A stretch of DNA of 64,000 bases from Aliiglaciecola lipolytica (GTDB taxonomy: Bacteria; Pseudomonadota; Gammaproteobacteria; Enterobacterales; Alteromonadaceae), in assembly GCF_018860635.1 (NCBI RefSeq), contig NZ_JAHKPT010000007.1, forward strand, positions 51,591-115,590, in the 5' to 3' direction. The stretch's first letter is position 1. Each line of letters begins with the position of its first letter. Position numbers and translations under genes: made by a program. Shown here piece by piece: positions 36,281-45,878 of the stretch. Under the pieces are notes generated by a model. It was not told the origin of the DNA. It ran no database searches and saw only the letters and a program-made list of their open reading frames with translations.

Positions 36281-37249
36281 ATGAATAAGATATCTCCAGC
36301 CTCACCAATGGTTTCATTACTGGCACCAATGTACAACGAGATCGAAGTTATAGATATTTTTTTCAAAGAAGTACACCGCTGTCTTGAAAATGTAAATGTG
36401 GATTATGAAATCATTTGTATAAATGATGGTAGTTCCGACGGAACATTTGAATGTTTAAAGCAACATTCGAAAACTAATCATCATATTAAAATAATAGATT
36501 TGTCTCGTAATTATGGCAAGGAAATAGCGCTTACAGCGGGGCTCGATTATGCGACTGGAGATGCTGTCATTCCAATAGATTGTGATTTGCAAGACCCCCC
36601 AGAAGTTATTTTAGAAATGATTGTGAAATGGCAGGAAGGATTTCAAGTTGTTTTGGCTAAACGCATTGACAGAAGTTCAGATTCTTGGCTTAAACGTTGG
36701 ACTTCCCTAATTTTTTATAAACTGATTGATACTATGTCCGATATACACATTCCGCAAAACGTTGGTGACTTTCGTTTATTAGACAGAGTAGTTGTCGATG
36801 CACTTTGCAAGTTTAGAGAACGATCAAGATTTATGAAAGGCTTATTTGCGTCTCTAGGATTTAGAGAAGCCGTTGTTGAATATTCCAGAGCCCCAAGAGT
36901 TGCAGGCTCTACGAAACTGCATTATTGGAAACTTTATAAGCTCGCTTTAGACGGGATAATTTCGTTTACTTCATTGCCACTCAAAATTTGGTCCTACTTT
37001 GGTGCGTGTGTGGCATTGAGCGCTTTTTTTTAAGGAATATACCTAATTATTAAAAATATAACTTATGGTACTGATACCCCTGGATATGCTTCTTTAATGG
37101 TAGTTTTACTATTCATGAGTGGTTTAACGTTGTTATGTTTGGGTGTGATCGGAGAGTACTTGTCACGCATATTTATAGAAATTAAAAGACGGCCTCTATA
37201 TATCGTAAACGAAACGGTTGGAATCCAAGTGACAAAAATTGATCGCTAA
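36281..37249 (+). pseudogene. GtrB-like bactoprenol glucosyltransferase (GT2) with an in-frame stop
   Basis: Codons 1-250 encode a family 2 glycosyltransferase: YNEIEVIDIFF, INDGSSDGTF, IDLSRNYGKEIALTAGLDYA, PIDCDLQDPPEVI, QNVGDFRLLDR and the ERSRFMKGLFASLGF motif typical of GtrB (bactoprenol glucosyltransferase). The first C-terminal membrane helix is cut by TAA at 37031-37033, right after a run of eight T. The same frame continues without a gap: GIYLIIKNITYGTDTPGYAS, then LLFMSGLTLLCLGVIGEYLS and RIFIEIKRRPLYIVNE, to a TAA at 37247-37249. These are the missing helix and tail of GtrB. So one in-frame nonsense codon is the only lesion, and the stop probably replaced a Tyr or Leu codon. AGGA lies 8 bases before ATG 36281. 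The truncated protein keeps the catalytic domain but lacks its last helix. Confidence 0.85.
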
Positions 37250-37640
37250 ACAACTTACCCAACTACTTGTTAAATTTTTTAGCGTTGGATTAATTGCAAC
37301 CTTAATACATAGTGGGATATTCACACTATGTATCGCGCTGCAATTAATGTCACCTCAATTGTCAAACTTCATTGCATACTGGGTTGCCCTAACTGTCTCA
37401 TATATTGGACATCAATATTGGACTTTTTCAGGTAATCAACAGCACAGTCAAAAGCACACCATTCTACGTTTTATCAGTGTGAGTTTCCTTGGTTATGCTC
37501 TCAATTCCCTTTGGGTATTAATAACAACTGATTCATTAAATTTGTCTGCTTATTATGCGTTAATTGGCATAGGTTTTTTGACCCCACTAATAACTTTTTC
37601 ATTATTAAAATTATGGGTGTTTACTAATAGCCCCTCATAA
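37239..37640 (+). CDS. GtrA-family flippase-like protein
   Basis: 133 aa with four membrane helices: LVKFFSVGLIATLIHSGIF, then helices around 38-55, 73-92 and 105-125. It shows the GtrA-type end LLKLWVFT and the middle motif YWVALTVSYIGHQYWTF (the 'F..n..wtF' pattern). GtrA proteins are thought to flip the lipid-linked glucose made by GtrB across the inner membrane. It overlaps the restored gtrB frame by 11 bp and belongs to that operon. A TTG at 37239 is the best start seen; no good ATG or ribosome site is near, so the start is uncertain. With GtrB and GtrII both interrupted, its role may be lost. Confidence 0.8.
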   Translation: MIAKQLTQLLVKFFSVGLIATLIHSGIFTLCIALQLMSPQLSNFIAYWVALTVSYIGHQYWTFSGNQQHSQKHTILRFISVSFLGYALNSLWVLITTDSLNLSAYYALIGIGFLTPLITFSLLKLWVFTNSPS

Positions 37641-37696
37641 TTTTTAAACGATTTAATGATTCTAATGTTAAAGCTCTTTTCAACGCCGCTAAACCT

Positions 37697-39115
37697 TTAG
37701 GCAATTCTAGTACGAGGCTTAGAGCCAACAAACGCGATGATAGTCGCAATGCTAAACGGCACTACCCTTTCCAAGAAATCCCCTGGTGTACTGGGTAACA
37801 TGTAAAAGGTAACCGCGAATACAAACCCCGTTATCATCGCCAATAATGTTGCTTTAGGATTAATATCTCGATTACATAAACGCACAATAATTATTGGTCC
37901 AAAAGACGCGCCTAGCGCTACCCATGCAAAAATGGCTCTGCTAAATATCGCCTCAGGCATATACAAAGTCACTAACACTGAAAAAACAACGACCAACAAA
38001 ATACTTAATCGTGAAATGGTCAATGAAGAAAAGCGAGAGCGTTTTTCTAACCCCAAATCATGAGCTACCACAGATGCACTAACTAATAACTGACTGTCAG
38101 CAGTAGACATGATGGCAGACAGCACTGCGGCGGTAATAACACCTGCAACTATAGGATGGAACAATTCGGTTGTTAGTACAAAAAACAGGTTTTCTGGATT
38201 ATCTAATTGCATTTGTAATGCAAGTCCTGCAAGTCCAACGATCACCACTCCCAAATCGACGATAAGAAACCAGGCTGCGGCAATACGTCGCCCTGTCTTA
38301 ATTGATTTTTCATCGCGCAATGCCATAAAGCGCAATAACATATGGGGTTGCCCCATAGAGGATACTGAAACGCTGAGATTACCAATAATGACACCTGCGG
38401 CTAATAAGGCAACATTCCCTCCAGTTAAACTGAGTTGTTCTGGCGTAGCAACCTCAATTAAGGTGGTGACAAAATCGATAGGGCCACCTAGTGCGACAAC
38501 CGCGGCAATTGGCAGCGCTAATGTGGCGATTGCCATAATCGAGCCTTGCAGTGCATCGGTCATACTTACCGCCCAAAAACCGCCCAGCACAGTGTAAATA
38601 AAGATAATCAATGCACCAATTAATACGCTTTCGGTCATTGGCATATCAAAAGTCGCAGAAAACATATTACCCGCACCTTGGAATTGAGCTGCAACATACA
38701 AAGTAAAAGAAACGAGTATGATTATCGATGCGGTCACCACGATTAGCTTTTTAATCAGGCCGTTACTGCCAAAACTTAAGAAGTCGGTTACAGTTAAATC
38801 TTTTTGTTCAAGACTAGTGCGATAAAGCCTAGGAGCGAACCAATACCAGGATATGAACATCCCTAAAATACTTCCCAAGGCTAGCCAAATACCAGATATG
38901 CCTAGCACCATTACTACGCCACTAAAGCCAAGCAGTTTCCAAGCTGAAGAAGAACTAGCTGAGTAACTCACGGCGGCAACAAAAGGGCCTAATCCCCGTC
39001 CACCTAAGAAAAAATCATCACTGTTCTTAACACGTCGCTGTGCCCAAAAACCGATACCCAACAAGACTAATTTATATACAACTAGTACGACTAAAATATA
39101 ACTTTGATTAGACAC
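37697..39115 (-). CDS. Sodium:solute symporter, PutP-like (sodium/proline type)
   Basis: 472 aa with about 12-13 membrane helices. The sequence VKNSDDFFLGGRGLGPFVAAVSYSASSSSAWKL matches the PutP N-terminal region, followed by GGFWAVSMTDALQGSIMAIA and SAIMSTADSQLLVSASVVAHDL (the family signature for the sodium site). PutP is a good relative, but substrate specificity needs testing; proline or another small amino or carboxylic acid is possible. It starts with GTG at 39115, GGAG about 10 bases upstream, and begins 3 bp after the stop of the serine hydrolase gene, so the two are translationally coupled. Confidence 0.88.
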   Translation of the reverse strand: MSNQSYILVVLVVYKLVLLGIGFWAQRRVKNSDDFFLGGRGLGPFVAAVSYSASSSSAWKLLGFSGVVMVLGISGIWLALGSILGMFISWYWFAPRLYRTSLEQKDLTVTDFLSFGSNGLIKKLIVVTASIIILVSFTLYVAAQFQGAGNMFSATFDMPMTESVLIGALIIFIYTVLGGFWAVSMTDALQGSIMAIATLALPIAAVVALGGPIDFVTTLIEVATPEQLSLTGGNVALLAAGVIIGNLSVSVSSMGQPHMLLRFMALRDEKSIKTGRRIAAAWFLIVDLGVVIVGLAGLALQMQLDNPENLFFVLTTELFHPIVAGVITAAVLSAIMSTADSQLLVSASVVAHDLGLEKRSRFSSLTISRLSILLVVVFSVLVTLYMPEAIFSRAIFAWVALGASFGPIIIVRLCNRDINPKATLLAMITGFVFAVTFYMLPSTPGDFLERVVPFSIATIIAFVGSKPRTRIA

Positions 39116-39118
39116 TGT

Positions 39119-40333
39119 TTACTGCTCCAGTATGCTTCGTATAATTGTATTGGGAATATAACTGTTATCCCATTCTTTACCCGGTGCCCAACTAAACCCA
39201 CCGGTACGTAAAATAACCAAGTCCATGGATGGAATGATATACATCACTTGATTGCCGCTGCCGTCAAACATAAAGAGGTCATCAGCCAAATAGGGTTCGC
39301 TGTGGATAACACCAAAACCTGTGGCAGCGCCTACTTGTGCCCATGAACGTTTAGGAAAGTAGGGTTTCCCCAACCAAATATGTAATCCCATGGCAGGATT
39401 AGCAGGTGACGGCTCTAAATAGTCTTCCATCCAGTTTTCTGAAAACAACGATTGGCCATCTATTTCCCCACCGTTTAAAAGTAGTATCCCCATTCGCAAC
39501 CAAGACTCTGAAGGCAATAACAAACAACAGCCACTGTGAGCGACACCTTGAGGGCGGTTGAGCATCACCTCTCCACCTTGCGCGTGAATAGGTTTAATCA
39601 GTGACTCAGACAAGTATTGGCCATAGGGTTTCCCCGTTGCCCGCTTGATTATTATCGCAATTAAATCAGACACCGCTTGGCTATAGTCATACTTGGTACC
39701 GGGTTCAGCAACCACTTCATAATCATTGATTATCACATCATCTGAATATCCTGAAATATAGGAACGCGTAAAATTGCTAAATGGGCTCATATCCAAGGTG
39801 TAGTACTTTTCAAATCCAGCCGCCATATGCAGTAAATTACGGATGCTGATGGTGGCTTTTTCTGTGCCTTGCCACTCAGTTATATAGGTTGATGCAGGTT
39901 CATCTAAACCAGCAATAAAACCATCTTTAATCGCTCTTGAAACCACTAAAGAGGCGACCATTTTTGCCATACTTTTGCCAACGATTAATGAGTTTTCATC
40001 CAGTCCCTGATAGTGCTCACGAAAACGTAATTTACCTTTATGCCAAATTAGCAAAGAAGTGCTGCGGCGCTCAGCAGCATATTCGCTCACTTGAGCAAGG
40101 GCTTCAGCGGGAATACTGCCCTCTCCTTCATTGACCACATCAAATAACTGTTGTGCATCACCAGCAACCATATATTCTGAGCCAGCCCAACCGGATTGAG
40201 GTAAAACCCCGTTACCAGTAGCAATCAGGTAATAACGCTTCCAAAAAAGAGGGTCTTTTAAATATAAAACACCGCCAACCAACATCACCAATGCTAAAAA
40301 GCCAATGAAAATCTTACCTATTGTCTTGCCCAT
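39119..40333 (-). CDS. Membrane-anchored serine hydrolase, beta-lactamase class C/esterase type
   Basis: 404 aa. One N-terminal membrane helix or signal (IGKIFIGFLALVMLVGGVLYL) is followed by a periplasmic beta-lactamase-like domain. The catalytic SxxK is SMAK in LIVGKSMAKMVASLVV, and YDYSQAVSDL is a possible second motif (Tyr, with Ser where Asn is common). The pattern fits the 6-aminohexanoate-dimer hydrolase/EstB group more than true beta-lactamases. A homologous hydrolase lies 1.4 kb upstream (41710-42900), so this is an expanded pair flanking a cytochrome gene. Substrate unknown; an ester or amide is expected. Confidence 0.85.
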   Translation of the reverse strand: MGKTIGKIFIGFLALVMLVGGVLYLKDPLFWKRYYLIATGNGVLPQSGWAGSEYMVAGDAQQLFDVVNEGEGSIPAEALAQVSEYAAERRSTSLLIWHKGKLRFREHYQGLDENSLIVGKSMAKMVASLVVSRAIKDGFIAGLDEPASTYITEWQGTEKATISIRNLLHMAAGFEKYYTLDMSPFSNFTRSYISGYSDDVIINDYEVVAEPGTKYDYSQAVSDLIAIIIKRATGKPYGQYLSESLIKPIHAQGGEVMLNRPQGVAHSGCCLLLPSESWLRMGILLLNGGEIDGQSLFSENWMEDYLEPSPANPAMGLHIWLGKPYFPKRSWAQVGAATGFGVIHSEPYLADDLFMFDGSGNQVMYIIPSMDLVILRTGGFSWAPGKEWDNSYIPNTIIRSILEQ

Positions 40334-40350
40334 ATACTTTCTCCTGTCAT

Positions 40351-41523
40351 CTATTTAGATGATATATATTCAAGATAATCAATTACTTGGTTTCGTTTTA
40401 CTGGGTCCGATAAATCCGTTTGCTGATTCATTAAATTATCAGGGACAAAGTCTTTACCGTGAGATAAGAATTCAGATAAGTTGGCTCTGGACCAAAATAA
40501 TCCGCCTTCCCCAGCACTGACCATGGCTTTTGAATAACGACCATATCCCTGCACGGTACCAGCTTGACGGTTAAACACTCCAACCAGATTTGGCCCTAAT
40601 AAATGCTCTTTACTTTCAACGGCGTTATGACATTGAGTACACCATGACGCTGAACTCTTAGCTGCGGTTAAACTTTCTGTTGTAGGGAAAATCTCGGTAC
40701 GAGGACGAGCAGGTATTAGCACTTCTTTTGATTCGACTAACACTGTCTCAGTTGCTTTAGCAACATGCCAAGGTGGCAGCACTTTAAACGCAAAGTAAGG
40801 TAGGTACATAAAGAACAAAATGAAGATGCTCAATACCGGGATATAAACCAAGCGTTTATGCTTAGCCCAACAAAACAATGCCAACGCAATAAGGTAATAC
40901 ATGGGTACAAGCACATAGGTACCAAAAGCGGCAATAGGATGGATAGAAGGTGGCTTAGGTAAATTAACCAATAAGTGCACTATGATAAGGATGGCAACTG
41001 CCACACCAGGTTTGACATGTTTACGTAAATGAGTGAACAAATACACAAATACAATGCCAGAAAATAACGCGGATGCCACATTACTAAATGCAGAATGCAT
41101 GTAACCTGAGGTACTCCATGACCAATCTAAAAAATGCGGTAAGGGAAACACGCCTAACACTTTAGTCACTTCATCTTTAGCCCACGCTTGGCCTAAACCA
41201 TACAACATGGCAAAAAACATAAAAATGAAGAACAGCGAAATGGCCGTTGTTGAAACCGAAGAAAAGGCATTTTTCAAACGCGTTGTGATCGATGCGCCAG
41301 GTCGTAAAAGCCAAATTAAAAACAGCACTAGGACCAATACGAACAAAGTAGCACCAATGCTAAGGTGAGCATGATGAATCGCATCCCGTTCAGCACTGCC
41401 ACGAATGAGTCGCGGAGATACGCCTGACCACCACTGATGCCAAGCAAATAATACGTAAAACAACACTGAACAACACAAGCCTAGTTGTTCTAAAAAACCA
41501 CCGAGTTTACTTTTATTATTCAT
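40351..41523 (-). CDS. Cytochrome b561-like / cytochrome c fusion protein
   Basis: 390 aa. The N-terminal ~260 residues hold about seven hydrophobic helices and histidines in b561-like positions (DAIHHAHLSIGATLFVL near residue 48, HSAFSNVASALF, FVYLFTHLRKHV). The C-terminal ~95 residues are a class I cytochrome c: WCTQCHN (CxxCH haem site), LLGPNLVGVFNR, and the later MVSAGEGG and DLSDPVKRNQVIDYL. The fused protein should carry b-type haem in the membrane and c-type haem in the periplasm, passing electrons between the quinone pool and a periplasmic partner. Assignment to b561 rests on the pattern only. It sits 17 bp upstream of the serine hydrolase gene, on the same strand, between two hydrolases and a TonB receptor. 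Confidence 0.7.
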   Translation of the reverse strand: MNNKSKLGGFLEQLGLCCSVLFYVLFAWHQWWSGVSPRLIRGSAERDAIHHAHLSIGATLFVLVLVLFLIWLLRPGASITTRLKNAFSSVSTTAISLFFIFMFFAMLYGLGQAWAKDEVTKVLGVFPLPHFLDWSWSTSGYMHSAFSNVASALFSGIVFVYLFTHLRKHVKPGVAVAILIIVHLLVNLPKPPSIHPIAAFGTYVLVPMYYLIALALFCWAKHKRLVYIPVLSIFILFFMYLPYFAFKVLPPWHVAKATETVLVESKEVLIPARPRTEIFPTTESLTAAKSSASWCTQCHNAVESKEHLLGPNLVGVFNRQAGTVQGYGRYSKAMVSAGEGGLFWSRANLSEFLSHGKDFVPDNLMNQQTDLSDPVKRNQVIDYLEYISSK

Positions 41524-41709
41524 AACTCACCCTGCTGATAAAATTTATTATTTTTATTCATATCTTTTACAATCACTATCGGTTGATATTTATTCTAAGA
41601 CCTACACTTGGGTAATGCCCTAAAGAATTTAAACATTTACTTCCTTGTTATTGACGTACAACAAGGGCGTTTTTATTGCTTTTTTCTATGTTAGGAAATC
41701 CTGCTTCCT

Positions 41710-42900
41710 CTACTCTACTTGAGTAATCGCTTTGATGACTGAATTGGGTATAAAGGCATCATCAAAGTCAAATCGGACTGCGCCTACTCGAACAATTACT
41801 AACTGTTTTGACGGCACGATATAAACCCGTTGCCCACCAAATCCATCAAAAAAGACTAGGTCATCGGTTAAATAAGGAGCTGAGTGGATGACGCCAAACT
41901 TATCAGTAGGACGATAAGTACGCATAGGTTTGAACGGACTGCCTAACCAAGTTAAATAGCCATAATTAGGATTACTATTAGAAGCTTGGGTAGTTTTGTT
42001 GATCCATTCTTTTGAGATAACTTGCTGATCGTTAACCATACCTTGGTTGAGTAACAACAAACCAACAGCAAGTAAATCCACAGGTTTGGCAATTAAACAA
42101 CAAAAGCCATGGACGCTACCATTTTCTCGATCTAGCCAAAGATCGGCAGAACTATTGGCTACTTTCGACCAGAGGTGCTGCTCAAGGTAAGATGCATACT
42201 TTTCTCCAGTGGCAGCTTCAATCACATCAATTAATAATTGCGGATTAGAGTTGTTATATTCAAACATTGTACCCGGCGCTCTAATTTGTTCTAACGAGCG
42301 AGCTACGGCAGAAATATCTTCACTGTACATTAATTTAGTACTGTGGGCGAAAATGCTATTGTCGATTGATAATGGCGGCAATGCCAAGCCTGAGTCCATG
42401 GTTAATAGATGTTCAATGGTAATTTGGCCATATGGCATATCAATCCATTGTCCAATGTATTTTGAAACAGGATCTTGAACCGATTCAATATCGCCCCGCT
42501 CTACTGCAATGCCCACCGCCAATGCCACAATTGACTTGTGGATTGAAAAGGTTTGCATATAACTATCTTCACTTTCACCTTGCCAAAACTTTTGCGCAAC
42601 TAACTCACCGTTATGCCACACCAAAAACGCGCTACTGCCCATTTTTTCGGCGTAACTTAAGGATTCGGTAAAGCGAGTTTGTTGTTCACTTAGAGCCAAA
42701 GGTGAAATGCTAAGAGGATCTGGATTAGCTTTAGCTGCCATCGTTACCACAGGACTGAACCAATCAGTATCATGGATAGTATCAACACCTTCTAAGCTAT
42801 TAACACGGCTGATATAAGTGTAATTCAGGCCAAATAATACGAGCAAAATTAGCAACAGGAAAGCAACTACATAAGCTAATTTTTTAATAACATTCTGCAT
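41710..42900 (-). CDS. Serine hydrolase, beta-lactamase class C/esterase type
   Basis: 396 aa with an N-terminal membrane segment (KLAYVVAFLLLILLVLFGLNY), then a periplasmic serine hydrolase domain. Catalytic SxxK is SIHK (FSIHKSIVALAVGIAV), and YNN in FEYNNSNPQLLIDV fits the Tyr-x-Asn motif. LLTMDSGLALPPL and FGVIHSAPYLTDDLVFFDGFG are shared with the hydrolase at 39119-40333; both proteins share the block HSxPYLxDDLxxFDGxG, so they are paralogues. A likely function is amide or ester cleavage of a small secreted substrate. It lies between the b561-c gene (186-bp gap) and the TonB receptor, all on one strand. Confidence 0.87.
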   Translation of the reverse strand: MQNVIKKLAYVVAFLLLILLVLFGLNYTYISRVNSLEGVDTIHDTDWFSPVVTMAAKANPDPLSISPLALSEQQTRFTESLSYAEKMGSSAFLVWHNGELVAQKFWQGESEDSYMQTFSIHKSIVALAVGIAVERGDIESVQDPVSKYIGQWIDMPYGQITIEHLLTMDSGLALPPLSIDNSIFAHSTKLMYSEDISAVARSLEQIRAPGTMFEYNNSNPQLLIDVIEAATGEKYASYLEQHLWSKVANSSADLWLDRENGSVHGFCCLIAKPVDLLAVGLLLLNQGMVNDQQVISKEWINKTTQASNSNPNYGYLTWLGSPFKPMRTYRPTDKFGVIHSAPYLTDDLVFFDGFGGQRVYIVPSKQLVIVRVGAVRFDFDDAFIPNSVIKAITQVE

Positions 42901-43015
42901 ACAAAAACCATCTCCAACAGATTTTTTAAATGGTCACTCTAGTTATCAACAAACCGGCTTTTGATGACCGGCTTGCGATAACTATACAGCGAGTTTCGCT
43001 ATTTATCGTCAGAGA

Positions 43016-45364
43016 TTAAAAACGGTATTCTGCAGAAACACCGATTCGACGTTGGTTACCCCAAGTTGGGACGATAGACACGAAATATGCGCTAGGAATG
43101 TAGAATGCGTTTGATACATATTCTTCATCTGTTGCATTTTTAACCCACAACTCTGCAGACCAATTCTCACCGGTCACACCACCACGTAGATTAAGTAATG
43201 TTCTAGAAGGCAAAGTGGCAATATTCGCTTCTGACATGTATTGCTCAGATTGACCAGTAAGGTCAGCACGTACGAAATATTCTAGATTGTCGTTAAACTC
43301 ACCATCATACTGGGCACCGATATTCCATTGTGTATCAGAACTTCTTGGTAATGAATTTCCTCCTATATCACCATTGGCCGCACACACGATGTCATCACAA
43401 ATTGCAGCTCGTGCTAAACGCTGAGAGATAGTTCCATCATCGTATTTAGCATTATTAAGTGCTAATCCGGCATTAACCGTAATGGCGTCAGTTAGTGCAT
43501 ATGTAACATCCATTTCTAAACCTTTGGATGTTGCAGAGCCTAAATTACCGACAATAGAGGTTGTGAAAAAGCCGCCATTAATTGCCGCCTGACTCACTTG
43601 TAGTTCAGTCCAATCAATATAATAAACGGCAGCGTTGATTCGAAGATCGCCATCTAAAATAGTATTTTTTGAACCAATTTCGTAAGTGGTGTTTTCATCT
43701 GCTTGATACACTTTTTCGGAGTCTTCTAGGCCACCGCTAATTTCAGGGTTCAAGCCACCAGATTTAACACCTTGTGCAGCTGAAAAGTAAACGAGTTGGT
43801 TCTTGTTAATACTATAATCTGCTGTGAAACGAGGTGTAAAATAACTGTCTTCATAATCATCAGCTGTAGACTCATCGATATATGTGATGTTCTGCTTTTT
43901 AGTTTCGTCGGTATAACGACCTTCTACTGCTAACACTAATTTATCATCCATCAATGGTACGGCAACTCGTCCAAATAATGCGGTTGCTTCAGTAATGGTG
44001 ATATTATTGTTGCGGCTGTCCGGATCCAAAGAATCTTCGGTAATTGGGTCTAAATTATCAGTATAAAGAGGAGCATAATAACCTGTTTGTCCTGTGTCTC
44101 TATCTTCACCATCGGAAGAATACACACCGAACATAGCATACACACCATTGTCAGCAGTGTATTCAGCTCTCAACTCATGAGAATCATAGTCAAAGCCACC
44201 TACAGGTAAAACGGTAAATGCATTCAGGAATGCTGGAATACCAAAAGGTGTCAAATCGGTGCCGGTAAGGGGCGATCTATCAGAAATACCCGCACTCATG
44301 GTTTCACCTTGAATATTGGCAAATTGATATGAAACGCTAAAGTTATTGGTCAGCTCGGCTGAAATCGAAGCTCTAAAAATTTCAGTTTCGGAGTCTAAAG
44401 CATAGGTTCTAGGGTCAATCAAAAAACCGGTTTCGGTATCAGTACCAAATTCAAGGGGTGTATCAGGCAACTCGCCACAATAACCTCGAACTGGACCACC
44501 AAATAAACTACCACCACAATTGTAATCACCAATTTCTAAACGAGATTGTGCTTTACCCTCAGTAAAAGAGTCAAAAGAATGATAGGCCATTTCAATATCA
44601 ACAGTTTCGGTAGGTTTTGCCACTAAAGAAATGCTGTAGGTCTTTTTATCCCAACCACCCAAGCTATCATCAGTACCTGGACTGACACCGGCTTGTGCTG
44701 CTGGATGTGAATTTGTCCAATCACCATCATAGTCACTGTTGGTGAAATTGAATTTAACGGCTAGCTTGTCTTCAATGATTGGCACGCTAATGTTACCGGT
44801 AATATCACGACGACCGCCATCACCTACCACCAAACCGACTTCACCAGTCAGGCCGCCTAAATCAGCTTTAGAAGTAATGTAATTAATAGCCCCCATGAAT
44901 GAGTTTGCACCATATAATGCGCCTTGGGGTCCTTTTACGACTTCGATACGTTCCATGTCCATTGCACCTAAATCAAGTGCATAATTTCTAGGGATATACA
45001 CGCCGTCAACAAAGGTGGAAACGTTTTGTTCAAGTTGGTCTACGGAAAATTGGCTTGCACCACGAATAATGGGAGTACCGTAACCGCCATTGGAATAATC
45101 TTCAAAAGACAAACCAGGTGTAGACATGGCGACATCTTCTAGTTCTTCGATGCTTCGTTTGGCAATGTCTTCGGCACTAAACGCACTGATTGCCAAAGGC
45201 ACATCTTGAATAGATTCGACAGCTTTTCGTGAAGTAACCATGATGACTTCAAGACCGCTCTCATCGTTTGTAACTTCTTGTGCGTTTGCTTGTGAAACAA
45301 CTGATGAGCTCATTACGGACGCAATGGCCATAGATAAGGCTGTAACTTTGAACGTTATTCTCAT
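43016..45364 (-). CDS. TonB-dependent outer membrane receptor
   Basis: 782 aa. A signal peptide (VTALSMAIASVMSSSVVSQANA) is followed by a TonB box-like segment (LEVIMVTSRKAVESIQDVPL), a plug domain (AFSAEDIAKRSIEELEDVAM, IIRGAS, VFVDGVYIPRN, IEVVKGPQGALYGANSFMGAINYI) and a 22-strand barrel ending in GVSAEYRF. It resembles the FecA/oar-like receptors common in Alteromonadales for siderophores or oligomers. ATG 45364 is used; the longer frame begins with TTG. It heads the cluster of hydrolases, b561-c and the symporter on the same strand, so it may import their substrate. Substrate unknown. Confidence 0.92.
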   Translation of the reverse strand: MRITFKVTALSMAIASVMSSSVVSQANAQEVTNDESGLEVIMVTSRKAVESIQDVPLAISAFSAEDIAKRSIEELEDVAMSTPGLSFEDYSNGGYGTPIIRGASQFSVDQLEQNVSTFVDGVYIPRNYALDLGAMDMERIEVVKGPQGALYGANSFMGAINYITSKADLGGLTGEVGLVVGDGGRRDITGNISVPIIEDKLAVKFNFTNSDYDGDWTNSHPAAQAGVSPGTDDSLGGWDKKTYSISLVAKPTETVDIEMAYHSFDSFTEGKAQSRLEIGDYNCGGSLFGGPVRGYCGELPDTPLEFGTDTETGFLIDPRTYALDSETEIFRASISAELTNNFSVSYQFANIQGETMSAGISDRSPLTGTDLTPFGIPAFLNAFTVLPVGGFDYDSHELRAEYTADNGVYAMFGVYSSDGEDRDTGQTGYYAPLYTDNLDPITEDSLDPDSRNNNITITEATALFGRVAVPLMDDKLVLAVEGRYTDETKKQNITYIDESTADDYEDSYFTPRFTADYSINKNQLVYFSAAQGVKSGGLNPEISGGLEDSEKVYQADENTTYEIGSKNTILDGDLRINAAVYYIDWTELQVSQAAINGGFFTTSIVGNLGSATSKGLEMDVTYALTDAITVNAGLALNNAKYDDGTISQRLARAAICDDIVCAANGDIGGNSLPRSSDTQWNIGAQYDGEFNDNLEYFVRADLTGQSEQYMSEANIATLPSRTLLNLRGGVTGENWSAELWVKNATDEEYVSNAFYIPSAYFVSIVPTWGNQRRIGVSAEYRF

Positions 45365-45878
45365 AATAGATTCCCGGTGCAAGTATTTTTATTATAATTA
45401 AATTAATTTTAACTGCGCTTCTATTTATGAAGCACTAGCGTTTACACAGCTTCGTCAAAATGCTCAATAATGACCCAACCACAGAATGACATTAACATAT
45501 AACATTATAACCTACAAACATTTGTTTTAGCCTAATAATACCCCCTGCAATTTGATATTTATCAATCAGTTACGAGTTCAAAATGAAATATTTTGTGGAA
45601 ACTGAAAACCTCATAAAACGAGTAAAAAACACTTTTAATAATAATCCTAGAATAATTTAAAAAGTAAGCAATTGATAAGACAGGAAAATAAAAGGTGATA
45701 TTATCAACAAATAAGTTTAATCAATCCCTCCCCTTAAATTGTTTCCCCAACAACATCTAATAACAAGAAGTTTGATTCAGTGGATTGGTAATTGATTTTA
45801 GTAATATAGAGGTGCCGAACAGCAAACAACAAAAATTTATAAAAACACTTTTTATAGCATTTAAAAGACAATAAAAAC
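45365..45878. other. Gene-free AT-rich region upstream of the TonB receptor
   Basis: About 510 bp without a coding frame. It carries the promoter region of the TonB receptor gene, and then the REP array begins. No Fur-like or Pho-like box was obvious to me. Confidence 0.45.

Noticed and set aside
37021..37033. Programmed slippage at the eight-T run in gtrB
   Set aside because: The reading frame after the stop is the same frame (in-frame TAA), so slippage by one or two bases would not restore the product.
41642..41678. Hairpin CCTTGTT/AACAAGG followed by GCGTTTTTA between two minus-strand genes
   Set aside because: The T run is on the plus strand, where no gene ends; a ten-base loop makes it weak.
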